A stretch of DNA of 64,000 nucleotides from an uncultured Treponema sp. (lineage in GTDB: Bacteria; Spirochaetota; Spirochaetia; Treponematales; Treponemataceae). Below, one piece after another: positions 42,200 to 50,517 of this stretch. The stretch is from NCBI GenBank assembly GCA_946411505.1, contig CAMKEG010000005.1, forward strand, positions 1 through 64,000. Reading direction: 5' to 3'. The translations under genes and the position numbers were made by a program. Numbering within the stretch: the first letter of the stretch is position 1; every line of letters starts with the position of its first letter. Below the pieces are notes generated by a model. It saw only the letters and a program-made list of their open reading frames with translations. It was not told the origin of the DNA and did no database searches.

Positions 42200-44063
42200 T
42201 TTCCATGTTCTCCGTGACTGGCGTTCCTGGCGCGGGCGCTTGGTTGGCGGCCCATCCGTTTCCGTAAATGTTTATCTTTAAGTCCTTTCGGTTTAGGAGA
42301 GGAAGCAAATCTCTTTTTGACATTCCGGTAAAGTCGGGAACAACTTTTCCAAGCTTTACGCCTTCTTTTGAGGAGATTGAAATGCGGCCGGAGTGGGCGA
42401 GCGAAGCCGCGTCGCCTCGGCTCATTCCCAAATGGTCTATGATGGCGTCGGCGGATTCCTTTATTACCGGAGCGACGATTCGGCTTGCGAAGTTTATGCC
42501 GCGCGACTTTTGTATTACGATGTACAAAATTATTTCCGGGTCTTCCACCGGGAACACCGCCAGCACGTCGGACAAGAAATCCGTGTCGCTGTAGCCGCCG
42601 TGTTCATGGTCGGCCATTTGCGCGGTTCCTGTTTTTACGCCAATCGTTATGTCGCCAAGAGCGGCGCGCCAACCGATGCCTTTTTCGGCGCCGGTTTGCA
42701 TGCAGCTAAGGATGTAGGCGGCTGTCTCTTCGGAAACGATTTGCGGCTTTTTTTCCGGCCTGTGTTGGAAAATTATGTTTCCTTCGTTGTCGGTGATTTT
42801 TGAAATGACGGAAAGCTTTATCGGGCAGCCGCCGTTGGACAAAACCGTCGCCGCCTGCATCACTTGGAGCGCCGTGACCGCAACTTCCTGTCCGATTGAA
42901 ATTGTCATCTTTGAGCGCGCCGACCAAAAGCGGCTTGTCCGTCCGGGCAGCATTCCCGCGCTTTCTCCGGGCAGCTGCGCTCCTGTTTTTTGGCCAAAGC
43001 CAAATTGGCGCAGTTTTGCCAAAAATGCGTCGGTGTCCATTCTGTCGGTGATTTGAGCGGTGACGTCGTTGCAGGACTGCTCCAAGGCGCCGCGCGCGGT
43101 CAAGTAGCCGTGCTTTGACAAACAGTTGATGTGGACGCGCTCTCCGTTGGGCAAAACTTTTTCAAAAACGCGGTCGCAATAAAAAGACTCGTCCTGCCTG
43201 AAAAGGCCCGCGTCGTAGGCCGCCGCGATGCTGAATACCTTAAAGACCGAGCCTGGCTCGTAAAAGGTCATCGCCGGGCGGTCAATCGTTTCTTCTATCG
43301 TGGCGTTTCCGTAATCGTTGAGGTTGGCTTCTGGCAAGCTAAGGTAGGCCAAAATTTCGCCGGTCTTGGCGTAGGCGGCCAAGAGCATTAAGTTGGCGCC
43401 CTGCGTGTTTTCCAGCGCCTCGCGGGCGATTTTTTCCAGCTTGTATTGCAAGTTGGCGTCAATCGTCAGGTAAACGTTCTTTCCTTGCTCGGGCTTTGTT
43501 TCGCCCGCTTTGGCCTGGGGCTGCAAAATCGGCTGCATTGAGTACTCGATTCCAGCCAAGCCTTTTCCGTCGTCGCCCATGTAGCCGATTAGCTGCGAGG
43601 CCAAAGTGTTTTCGGGATAAATGCGGCCGGGAATTTTGTCGTAGCTTACGGCGGCCCTGTATTGCTTTTGGTCGGTTATTTTTTTTACGGCTTCATAAGT
43701 CGTCAACGGCAACTTTTTCTTGATGTAGGCGAAGCGGGAATTTTTCTTTTCCAAGGCTTTTCGGATTATGCCAAGAATTTCGTCTTTGTCCATTTCCAAA
43801 ATCGGAGCGACGTCGCGCGCAAAATCTTCCGGGCTCTTGATTTTGTGGGGATTGATTCCCATATGGAAAAAGTTTGTTTCCACCGCAAGCGGCTTTCCGT
43901 TTCTGTCCACGATGGAGCCGCGTTCAACTTGAGGAATTTGCTGGACTATTCGCTCCGGCTGGGCGACGGACAAGCGGGCGTAGCGGACCAAGAGGCCGAT
44001 AGTCAACAGGCCGCTAAAAACAGAAAAGACTATGATTCGCCATTTTGGAAAAAAGCCGTTCAT
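42180..44063 (-). CDS. ftsI: Penicillin-binding protein 2 / FtsI transpeptidase with C-terminal PASTA domain
   Basis: About 627 residues from the ATG at 44063, which has GGTGG 7 bases upstream (an ATG at 44084 lacks an SD). One N-terminal anchor helix is followed by the dimerisation domain (RGSIVDRNGKPLAVE) and a transpeptidase domain with SVFK, SCN and KTG motifs in EPGSVFKVFS, LEQSCNDV and GVKTGTAQ. The last 65 residues form one PASTA domain (GKVVPDFTGMSKRDLLPLL). It cross-links septal peptidoglycan. It sits alone with lepB and a DUF115 gene rather than in a dcw cluster. Confidence 0.93.
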   Translation of the reverse strand: MNGFFPKWRIIVFSVFSGLLTIGLLVRYARLSVAQPERIVQQIPQVERGSIVDRNGKPLAVETNFFHMGINPHKIKSPEDFARDVAPILEMDKDEILGIIRKALEKKNSRFAYIKKKLPLTTYEAVKKITDQKQYRAAVSYDKIPGRIYPENTLASQLIGYMGDDGKGLAGIEYSMQPILQPQAKAGETKPEQGKNVYLTIDANLQYKLEKIAREALENTQGANLMLLAAYAKTGEILAYLSLPEANLNDYGNATIEETIDRPAMTFYEPGSVFKVFSIAAAYDAGLFRQDESFYCDRVFEKVLPNGERVHINCLSKHGYLTARGALEQSCNDVTAQITDRMDTDAFLAKLRQFGFGQKTGAQLPGESAGMLPGRTSRFWSARSKMTISIGQEVAVTALQVMQAATVLSNGGCPIKLSVISKITDNEGNIIFQHRPEKKPQIVSEETAAYILSCMQTGAEKGIGWRAALGDITIGVKTGTAQMADHEHGGYSDTDFLSDVLAVFPVEDPEIILYIVIQKSRGINFASRIVAPVIKESADAIIDHLGMSRGDAASLAHSGRISISSKEGVKLGKVVPDFTGMSKRDLLPLLNRKDLKINIYGNGWAANQAPAPGTPVTENMEIDIYLE

Positions 44064-44108
44064 TGAAATCCCACCAAATTGCATTATACAAGATTTTTCG
44101 CTGTTAGT

Positions 44109-44657
44109 CTATCGTCGCGCGGCGCGACTTAGGCGCGGCGGAATCGCGCGGGCCACCACGTTTTTTTCGGGAACAAAGCCGTAGTCGCGCGAGTCGTGGG
44201 AAAGCCCGTAATTGTCGCCGACGGCCAAAATGTAGCCTTTGGGAACGGCCTTGTTTGTCCTTATTTTATGGAATTGAATCGACGTGAGCGGGATTTTTTC
44301 TCCGGCCGCAAGCAAAAAATATTCGCCGTTTTCCTCGACGCATTCCAAAGGGCTTCCTGAAGGAGCCGCGCAACGCTTTATGACCCAATAGTTTTGGTAC
44401 ATGTAAAGGATTATTTCGCCTTTTTTGGGCTTGTTCCATGAAAAAAGCAGTTCCGCCTTTAACGGGTTTTGCAGGCCGTAGCAAATTTTGTTGGCCGCGA
44501 CGCTTTGGCCGTCCTTTATCGCCGGCTCCATTGAATGTCCGCTGGTCGTGTAAAAGTCAACGACAAAGGCTTTAACCGCAAAGGCGGCTAAAGTTCCCAA
44601 AAAAACGCAAAGAGGAATGTTTATGCCTAATGTGATTTTTCGCGCAAATTTTTTCAC
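44109..44657 (-). CDS. lepB: Signal peptidase I
   Basis: About 182 residues. One N-terminal helix (LCVFLGTLAAFAVKAFVVDFY) is followed by SGHSMEPAI with the catalytic Ser, YWVIKRCAAPSG with the catalytic Lys, and GDNYGLSHDSRDYGFVP, the conserved box E. The start is uncertain: there is no SD, a GTG at 44657 or TTG at 44666 both fit, and a TATAAC box stands immediately upstream. The ATG-like reading from 44738 would overlap the divergent HD-GYP gene and is rejected. Confidence 0.9.
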   Translation of the reverse strand: MKKFARKITLGINIPLCVFLGTLAAFAVKAFVVDFYTTSGHSMEPAIKDGQSVAANKICYGLQNPLKAELLFSWNKPKKGEIILYMYQNYWVIKRCAAPSGSPLECVEENGEYFLLAAGEKIPLTSIQFHKIRTNKAVPKGYILAVGDNYGLSHDSRDYGFVPEKNVVARAIPPRLSRAARR

Positions 44658-44689
44658 TTTTTTCAAAAATGTGTTATAATAGTAGTATA

Positions 44690-45943
44690 ATGAACTTAGA
44701 AAGCTTGCGCAATAAAATGAAGCCTCTTCTTGACACATCCATGCGCTCCAAAATTTTGGCGGCGTTTGTGGCTTCGTTCGCGTTTGTCTATCATTTTTCC
44801 TTGATGTGGATTTTTTACTCGCTGGGCGTGATCCAGATGTTTTATTTTAACATCGGAAGCGTCTTGCTTTTTGTAATCATTGACAGTTTGGTTTTGACCT
44901 ATAAGCCGGCCTTTTGGATGTACACGCTTTGCTTTTTTGAGGTTGTGGTACATCAGGTTTTGGCTGAATATTTTACTGGAGCGGCGACAAATTTTCACTA
45001 TTTTATTTTGCTGATGGGCTTGCTGCCGTTCATCATTTTCACCAACCAGCCCAGGGCTTCGATGTTTTTGGGCGGAATCTCAGGCGCCGCTTTTGTTGTC
45101 GTTGAAGTCATGGGGCCTCGCTTTGAGCCGATTTACGTTTTGGATCCAAAGACGCTTTTTGCCATAACGACAGTCAATGTGTCCTTGTTTGTAATCGTTG
45201 TTTTGGCGCTAATAACTTTGTTCACGCTTTTCATCTTGTTCGTTGAGACGGCCCACATTTCCGAAATCAACGAGCAGGCGCAAAAGATTCAAATTCAAAA
45301 CGCCCGCGTAATCGAGATGCAGAACAACACAATCATCGGGATGGCCAACCTTGTCGAAAATCGCGACGTTGACACCGGCGAGCATGTAAAGCGGACGAGC
45401 GCCTACGTCAAGCTGCTGGCGGAAGAGGCGAAGAAGACGCTTGAATACAGGAACATCTTGACGGACAAGTACATAGCGCTTGTGGTTAAGGCCGCGCCTA
45501 TGCACGACATCGGAAAGATTGTCGTTCCGGACGCAATCTTGAAAAAGCCAGGAAAGCTTACCCTTGACGAATTTCTTCAAATCCAGCGCCACACCATCGA
45601 GGGCGCCAGAATCGTTCACGAGGTTCTTGACGACAACAGCGATCCTGAGTACGTAAAAATTGCCGCGGAAATCGCGCTTTGCCACCACGAAAAATGGAAC
45701 GGCTCCGGATACCCGCAGCAATTGGAAGGCTTGGACATTCCTGTTTGCGCAAGAATCATGGCTTTGGCCGACGTCTTTGACGCGCTCGTTTCAATGCGCT
45801 GCTACAAGGAACCACTCTCGTGCGATGAGGCGTTCCAAATAATTCAAGACGCTTCGGGCAAGCATTTCGATCCTGTTCTGGTCGATTGCTTCATGAAGAT
45901 TAGGCCAAAAATCGAAAAATATCTTAAGACCTCTGAGCTCTGA
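44690..45943 (+). CDS. Membrane HD-GYP c-di-GMP phosphodiesterase
   Basis: A 417-residue protein. Residues about 20-185 contain six hydrophobic helices, probably a membrane sensor. A short coiled coil then leads to an HD-GYP domain (about 220-405) with complete motifs: MHDIGKIVVP, HHEKWNGSGYP and LADVFDAL. It should hydrolyse c-di-GMP. ATG 44690 lies nine bases after TATAAT with no SD, so it may be leaderless; the upstream ATG at 44669 overlaps that promoter. Its end overlaps the convergent cation ATPase gene by 20 bp. Confidence 0.92.
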   Translation: MNLESLRNKMKPLLDTSMRSKILAAFVASFAFVYHFSLMWIFYSLGVIQMFYFNIGSVLLFVIIDSLVLTYKPAFWMYTLCFFEVVVHQVLAEYFTGAATNFHYFILLMGLLPFIIFTNQPRASMFLGGISGAAFVVVEVMGPRFEPIYVLDPKTLFAITTVNVSLFVIVVLALITLFTLFILFVETAHISEINEQAQKIQIQNARVIEMQNNTIIGMANLVENRDVDTGEHVKRTSAYVKLLAEEAKKTLEYRNILTDKYIALVVKAAPMHDIGKIVVPDAILKKPGKLTLDEFLQIQRHTIEGARIVHEVLDDNSDPEYVKIAAEIALCHHEKWNGSGYPQQLEGLDIPVCARIMALADVFDALVSMRCYKEPLSCDEAFQIIQDASGKHFDPVLVDCFMKIRPKIEKYLKTSEL

Positions 45944-48017
45944 CTTTTCTCTTGAAAAAGCAGAGGCGCAAGGCGTTCAGCACCGCCAAGAACAAAACTC
46001 CGACGTCTCCAAACACTGCCAGCCAAAGGTTGGCTATTCCTGGCACCGCGAGCGCCATTATTCCAAACTTTACCAAAAGCGAAGCGGCTATGTTTTGCCA
46101 AACCACGCCCATCGTTTTCTTTGCGATTTTTATCGCGGCGGGAATTTTGTTTAGGTCGTCGTTCATCACCACGACGTCGGAGGCTTCGATGGCGGCGTCG
46201 CTGCCAAGCGCTCCCATCGCGATTCCTACGTCGGCCCGGGCAAGAACCGGCGCGTCGTTTATTCCGTCGCCTGCAAACAACACGACTCCTTCTTTTAGCA
46301 ATTCCTCGACGCGGGCTACTTTGTCTTCCGGCAAAAGCTCCGCCGCGCTTTGGTCCACGCCCAAAACTTTGGCGGTCGCGTCCGCGGCTTGTTTTGTGTC
46401 GCCGGTCAGCATCACGGTCTTTTTGATTCCGGCTTTTTTGAGGGCGGCGAGCGCGGCGCGGCTGGCTTCCTTTATTTTGTCCGAGATGACGATGTGGCCT
46501 TGGTAGATTCCGTCGACCGCCACATGAACCACCGTGCCGGCGTCGTCTTTTGGGCATGGAATTATTTCTTGGACGCCGAACTCTTGCATCAATTTTAAGT
46601 TTCCGGCAAGGATTGTTTGTCCTTCGATTTCGACCTTGATGCCTTTTCCTCGGAACTCTTGAATTTCTTTAAGCTCCAGGTCGTCGCATTTTGGACAGTG
46701 GTGGGCGATTTTTAGCGACTTTGAGATTGGGTGCTCGGAATATTTTTCGGCGTGGGTCGCCACGGCGATTAATTCCTCTTGGCTGATTTTTGATTCCGGG
46801 CTTGGATGAATCTCGCTCACCACAAAAACGCCTTGCGTCAATGTTCCGGTTTTGTCAAAGGCGGCGATTTTTGCTCGCGACAAAAGCTCGATGTAATTGC
46901 TTCCCTTTATCAAAACGCCTTCGCTTGAAGCCAAGCCGATTCCGCCGTAAAATGAAAGCGGAACGGAAATCACCAAAGCGCATGGGCATGAAACGACCAA
47001 GAACATTATCGCGCGGTAAAGCCAAGTTGACCATTGCGCGTTTGCGAATATCGGCGGAACAATCGCCACCAACACGGCGGCCAAGCAGACAAGCGGCGTG
47101 TAAACTTTTGCAAAGCGCGTGATGAATTTTTCCGCCCGCGCTTTCTTTTCCGAAGCGTCTTCCACCAACTTGAGAATTCTTGAAACGCTGGATTCTTCCG
47201 CGCTCTTTGTGACTTTGACGGTTATCAAGCCTTGTTCGTTCACAAAGCCGGCCATTACAATTGAGCCGCTTGCCACTTGCCGGGGAACGCTTTCGCCTGT
47301 CAAGGCGCTTGTATCCACAAAGGAATTGCCTTCAACGATTTCGCCGTCAAGCGGAACGCGCTCGCCAGGCTTTACTTGTATCGTCTCTCCGACTTGGACT
47401 TCTTCCGGGGCCGCTTGGACAAAGGTTCCGTCGCGAAGGACAAAGGCTTTGTCGGGCCTTAAGCCGACAAGGCTTTTGATTGAGCCGCGCGACTTGTCAA
47501 CAGCGTAGTCCTCAAACCATTCGCCCACTTGGTAAAAGAGCATCACGCCAACCGCTTCAGGGTATTCGCCAATCGCGATGGCGGCGATTGATGCGGCGGC
47601 CATCAAAAATTGCTCGTCAAAAATCTCTCCGCGCAAAATGTTTTGGACGGCGTTTATAAGGACTTCCTTTGCGCAAAGCAAGTAGGCGGCGGCAAAGAGA
47701 AGCAGCTTGAGCGCGTTGATTGCTTGGCTGCAATCGAAGGGCTGTCCAAAGACGAGAGACTGGCCAAAAATGGGCCGCCCGGCTCCGGCTTCCGCCAAGT
47801 TCTTGAAGAAGGGCAGGTGTTCCAAAAGGAGCGCTGCGGCAAAAAGGACGGCGGCGATTATGATTTTTTTAAGTCCGCCTTCTTCCTCGCCGTGGCAGCA
47901 GCCGTGGTCGTGGCCATGTTCATGCTCATGTGAGTGGCAGCAGCAATGGCCGCCATCGTGGTGACGCTCATGTTCGTGATTATGTTCGTGTTCGTGATCG
48001 TGGCAGTGACAACTCAT
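45924..48017 (-). CDS. cadA: Heavy-metal-exporting P-type ATPase (ZntA/CadA type)
   Basis: A 697-residue P1B ATPase. The metal site is SCPCALV (CPC), the phosphorylated Asp is in DKTGTLTQG, SEHPISKS carries the HP pair, and GDGINDAP closes the hinge. Instead of an HMA domain the N-terminus is a 44-residue tail with 17 His and 7 Cys, a metal-binding sponge. Zn, Cd or Pb export is likely. It follows an ArsR/SmtB repressor (18-bp gap) under the promoter/operator at 48371-48430, forming an efflux operon. The SD is AGGAGG. The zinc-uptake genes at 60-62 kb make the counterpart. Confidence 0.95.
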   Translation of the reverse strand: MSCHCHDHEHEHNHEHERHHDGGHCCCHSHEHEHGHDHGCCHGEEEGGLKKIIIAAVLFAAALLLEHLPFFKNLAEAGAGRPIFGQSLVFGQPFDCSQAINALKLLLFAAAYLLCAKEVLINAVQNILRGEIFDEQFLMAAASIAAIAIGEYPEAVGVMLFYQVGEWFEDYAVDKSRGSIKSLVGLRPDKAFVLRDGTFVQAAPEEVQVGETIQVKPGERVPLDGEIVEGNSFVDTSALTGESVPRQVASGSIVMAGFVNEQGLITVKVTKSAEESSVSRILKLVEDASEKKARAEKFITRFAKVYTPLVCLAAVLVAIVPPIFANAQWSTWLYRAIMFLVVSCPCALVISVPLSFYGGIGLASSEGVLIKGSNYIELLSRAKIAAFDKTGTLTQGVFVVSEIHPSPESKISQEELIAVATHAEKYSEHPISKSLKIAHHCPKCDDLELKEIQEFRGKGIKVEIEGQTILAGNLKLMQEFGVQEIIPCPKDDAGTVVHVAVDGIYQGHIVISDKIKEASRAALAALKKAGIKKTVMLTGDTKQAADATAKVLGVDQSAAELLPEDKVARVEELLKEGVVLFAGDGINDAPVLARADVGIAMGALGSDAAIEASDVVVMNDDLNKIPAAIKIAKKTMGVVWQNIAASLLVKFGIMALAVPGIANLWLAVFGDVGVLFLAVLNALRLCFFKRKVRAQRS

Positions 48018-48035
48018 ATAATTCCTCCTAATTTT

Positions 48036-48341
48036 TTATTCGTTTACGTGGTCCAAGCCTTGGCTTAAGATTGACGCGACATGCGCGTCGGCGAGTGAAT
48101 AAATGCTAAGCTTTCCGGCTCGCTCGGCCTTGATAAGGCGGCTGGTTTTTAGAATCCGCAGCTGGTGGCTTATGGCCGACTGGGTCATGTTTAGCTCCGC
48201 CGCGATTTCGTTTACAGGCCGCTCCCCCCGCAAAAGCGTGAAGAGTATTTTTATCCGCGTCGAGTCGCCGAAAATCTTAAAAAGCTCCGACAAGTCGATC
48301 AGCGTGTTTTCGTCAGGCGTTTGCGCCGCTTTCTTTGCCAT
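48036..48341 (-). CDS. ArsR/SmtB-type metal-sensing repressor
   Basis: About 101 residues, starting at the ATG at 48341, which has GGAGG five bases upstream; that SD itself overlaps an earlier in-frame ATG (48353). The winged helix includes FKIFGDSTRIKILFTLL and VNEIAAELNMTQSAISHQLRIL. The C-terminal helix DAHVASILSQGLDHVNE carries the D-x-H...H-x-x-E alpha-5 site of SmtB/CzrA, which senses Zn or Co. No Cys box of the ArsR/CadC type is present. It should release its operator on metal binding and derepress itself and the ATPase gene. Confidence 0.92.
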   Translation of the reverse strand: MAKKAAQTPDENTLIDLSELFKIFGDSTRIKILFTLLRGERPVNEIAAELNMTQSAISHQLRILKTSRLIKAERAGKLSIYSLADAHVASILSQGLDHVNE

Positions 48342-48370
48342 GCGCTCCTCCATTGTGGCTGGTTACACTT

Positions 48371-48398
48371 AAACATATGAACAATTGTTCATATGTTT
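48371..48398. promoter_or_regulatory. 28-bp palindromic operator of the metal efflux operon
   Basis: A perfect 14+14 palindrome with the core ATGAACAATTGTTCAT, the classic SmtB/CzrA operator form (two ATGAAC-type half-sites). It covers the predicted start of transcription, just downstream of the -10 box. Confidence 0.9.
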
Positions 48399-48400
48399 GC

Positions 48401-48430
48401 AGTATATGGCGCGGTGGGGCTTTTTGTCAA
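48401..48430 (-). promoter_or_regulatory. Promoter of the metal efflux operon
   Basis: On the minus strand TTGACA (48430-48425), 18 nt, TATACT (48406-48401). The start point would lie inside the 28-bp operator, so repressor binding directly blocks initiation. Confidence 0.75.
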
Positions 48431-48442
48431 GCGCTTTGGGGC

Positions 48443-48471
48443 AAGACACTTTTTTTAATTTGCGCTACAAT
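48443..48471 (+). promoter_or_regulatory. Acetyltransferase gene promoter (leaderless)
   Basis: AAGACA (48443-48448), 17 nt, TACAAT (48466-48471), then seven bases to the ATG at 48479. No SD. Confidence 0.55.
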
Positions 48472-48478
48472 CTCGCCT

Positions 48479-49759
48479 ATGAACAATAACACAAGTTTCT
48501 GCTTAAAAACTGAGCGGCTTACGATAGTTCCGCAAAGCCTAAAATATTTGCAATCGACGCATGAATACGCCTCCGACAGGCAAAACATGCGCTTCATGAT
48601 TTACCTTCCCAACGACACGATTGAGGACACAAAACAATTTTTGGCGCGGGCGGAAGAGGAATGGAATTCTCCGGCGCAGCGCGACTTTGAGTGCGCCATT
48701 TTGCGCGACGGCGAACACATCGGCGGCATTAGCGTCACGCTGAGCGGGCCGGACGTTTTTGGCCAGGAAGAGCTTTCTGTCGCCGCGGCCGCCTCCACCG
48801 ATAATGGTTGTGAAAAAATCGCCGCCGCCTCCACCAATAACAGTCGCCCAACCATCGCCGCCTCCACCGACTCGGCGCAATCGACCCCATCCGCCGAGCT
48901 TGGCTGGTGCCTAAAAAAATCGGCGCAAGGAAGCGGATGCGCGCAGGAAGCGGCGGCCGCGCTAATCCAGTGGACAAACAAAACTTTTGGCGTGACTCGC
49001 TTTATTGCCCATTGCGACACTGAAAACATCGCCTCTTGGACTACGATGGAAAATCTTGGAATGAAGCGGGTTGGACGCGCGGGCGGCCGCCGCAACAAGC
49101 TGGCGCCGGAAGAAGAGCGCGAGGAATTTGCCTACGAGCTGGAGCTTTCAGACGAATGGGTCACGCTTTCGCGCTTTGACATGAAAAACCTTCCGCAGGT
49201 GGTGCAAGTCGTTCTTCCCCTTTGGGCGCCGCCTTCCGACGACGAAGCCTTTGCAAGGCTAGACGTTGAGTTCATCGTCCGAAACAACATTTACCAGCCC
49301 AGGTTTTCGTTCCAACTGGCCGACAAAAAGCGTTCCCCAGACAACGAATTGCTTTCCGCCGCCTTCTTTACGCTAAAGGACGGCGCAAACACGGCCCGCG
49401 CTTGGCTTGAGGAAAATTCCCGCGCATGCTCGGACTCGCAAAAAGCCTCGCTTGAGATGGTGAAGGCCTACCTTGAATACATGGACAAAAAGGCGCTTTC
49501 CTTCATGAAAAGCGACGACATAAAGCTTTCGCTCTACGTCAGCCGAAAGCGCGGAATGGGCGCGGCCCTTTTGGAAAAGCTTCTTCCCCGCTTGGCGGCC
49601 AAGGGCTACAAAAACCTGTACTTGTGGACCGACAGCGACTGCAACTGGAAGTGGTACGTAAAACACGGCTACCTTCTTGTGTCGCAGGAAGTCTACGCGC
49701 CCTTTTCCAGCCCGGGCCGCGACTACACGACTTTTATCTTTAAAAAGCCGCTTGTTTGA
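48479..49759 (+). CDS. Double GNAT acetyltransferase with internal tandem repeats
   Basis: About 426 residues. The N-terminal GNAT domain (about 5-215) is of the RimJ/RimL type (LKTERLTIVPQSLKYLQ at the start, SGCAQEAAAALIQWT and DTENIASWTTMENLGM later). It is interrupted at about 100-135 by imperfect 12-residue repeats (AAASTDNGCEKI, AAASTNNSRPTI, AASTDSAQSTP). The C-terminal part (about 330-426) holds a second GNAT domain (KRGMGAALLEKLLPRLAAKG and WYVKHGYLLV). Substrates are unknown. It is probably leaderless, with no SD. Confidence 0.8.
   Translation: MNNNTSFCLKTERLTIVPQSLKYLQSTHEYASDRQNMRFMIYLPNDTIEDTKQFLARAEEEWNSPAQRDFECAILRDGEHIGGISVTLSGPDVFGQEELSVAAAASTDNGCEKIAAASTNNSRPTIAASTDSAQSTPSAELGWCLKKSAQGSGCAQEAAAALIQWTNKTFGVTRFIAHCDTENIASWTTMENLGMKRVGRAGGRRNKLAPEEEREEFAYELELSDEWVTLSRFDMKNLPQVVQVVLPLWAPPSDDEAFARLDVEFIVRNNIYQPRFSFQLADKKRSPDNELLSAAFFTLKDGANTARAWLEENSRACSDSQKASLEMVKAYLEYMDKKALSFMKSDDIKLSLYVSRKRGMGAALLEKLLPRLAAKGYKNLYLWTDSDCNWKWYVKHGYLLVSQEVYAPFSSPGRDYTTFIFKKPLV
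48785..48880 (+). repeat. 36-bp in-frame tandem repeat (about 2.7 units)
   Basis: Units at 48785-48820 and 48821-48856 share GCCGCCTCCACC at the same phase and are 36 bp each; a shortened third unit follows. They encode Ala/Ser/Thr-rich 12-residue repeats inside the first GNAT domain. Confidence 0.75.
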
Positions 49760-49799
49760 GGACGTTTTTTGGCGGAGGAAGGGCTGGCAAGGCGGCAAA

Positions 49800-50056
49800 T
49801 TTTCCACCGCTCCTGTGGAAAATTTTGTGGAAAATTGTGGAAATTTTGTTGAAAAAAATTGTGTCAATACCTATTCTTTTGTTTATTCATAATAATATTA
49901 GGCGACATAAAATTTTTGCATTTGTAAGTTCTTGTATTATAAGGAATTATAACTGTCAACTGTGGAAATAACAAAATCTGGCTAACTGGCGGTTTTACAA
50001 AGAAATAAAAATTTATAAAAAAAAACAAATTTTTTATGTGGAAAACTTGTGGAAAA
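49800..50056. other. Cluster of DnaA-box-like motifs with AT-rich segments, candidate replication-origin-like region
   Basis: Seven TGTGGAAAA/T (TTTTCCACA-like) nonamers lie at 49800-49808, 49814-49822, 49826-49834, 49836-49844, 49961-49969, 50037-50045 and 50048-50056. Each differs from the TTATCCACA consensus at one or two positions. Between them are strongly AT-rich stretches (49875-49960 and 49995-50036). No dnaA, dnaN or gyr gene is in the window. There is no gene between 49760 and 50517. Confidence 0.45.
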
Positions 50057-50097
50057 TCTCCGCTCGTGTTTTTGAAAGCAAGCCCACAAATGTTAGT

Positions 50098-50472
50098 TCG
50101 AGCGGTTTCACCGCGTCCCTTGGACGCTGCCGTTTCGCAATCGCAATCAGGCTCGCGCGAACAGCGGGCTTGTTTTCATGCGCTTTCACCGCGTCCGCTG
50201 GACGCCGCCGTTTGGGGTTGAAGTCAGCGCAAAATGTTATGGTAGAACAACTGTAAAAAACGCGCGAAGGAACGGGGCGGCTGGCGAAAACTCTACGTCG
50301 GGCACGCCCTCCGTTTTGCTTAAGGAAATTATCTACTTGCGGCGCTCACGCGCGCGGGCAATCAATTTGCCAAATCTATACTGCAGCCGCGATTGCCTAC
50401 GCTCGTAAGAGCGTAGTTTAATAAATTTCTTATAGCAAAGCGGAGCGTAAGCGACGCACTGGGAGCGTTTTT
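50098..50472. repeat. Repeat mosaic in the long intergenic region
   Basis: 50098-50128 and 50180-50206 are two versions of the GAGCGGTTTCACCGCGTCC palindrome also found at 24212-24242. 50254-50472 is a long version of the AAAAACGC-bounded element of 36333-36487, and within it 50313-50337 matches 24165-24190. CTCGCGCGAACAGCGG near 50152 also occurs near 56000. No credible ORF or known RNA fold was found here. Confidence 0.65.
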
Positions 50473-50482
50473 TATGATTCTA

Positions 50483-50511
50483 TTGCCGTTGTTTTTTTTT
50501 TGCGCTACACT
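50483..50511 (+). promoter_or_regulatory. M18 aminopeptidase promoter (leaderless)
   Basis: TTGCCG (50483-50488), 17 nt, TACACT (50506-50511), then six bases to the ATG at 50518. No SD. Confidence 0.6.
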
Positions 50512-50517
50512 GTTCCT

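Noticed and set aside
49760..50517. Hidden ncRNA gene (such as 6S, tmRNA or RNase P RNA) in the long gap
   Set aside because: No conserved motif of these RNAs was seen; the gap is explained by DnaA-box-like motifs and repeat modules.
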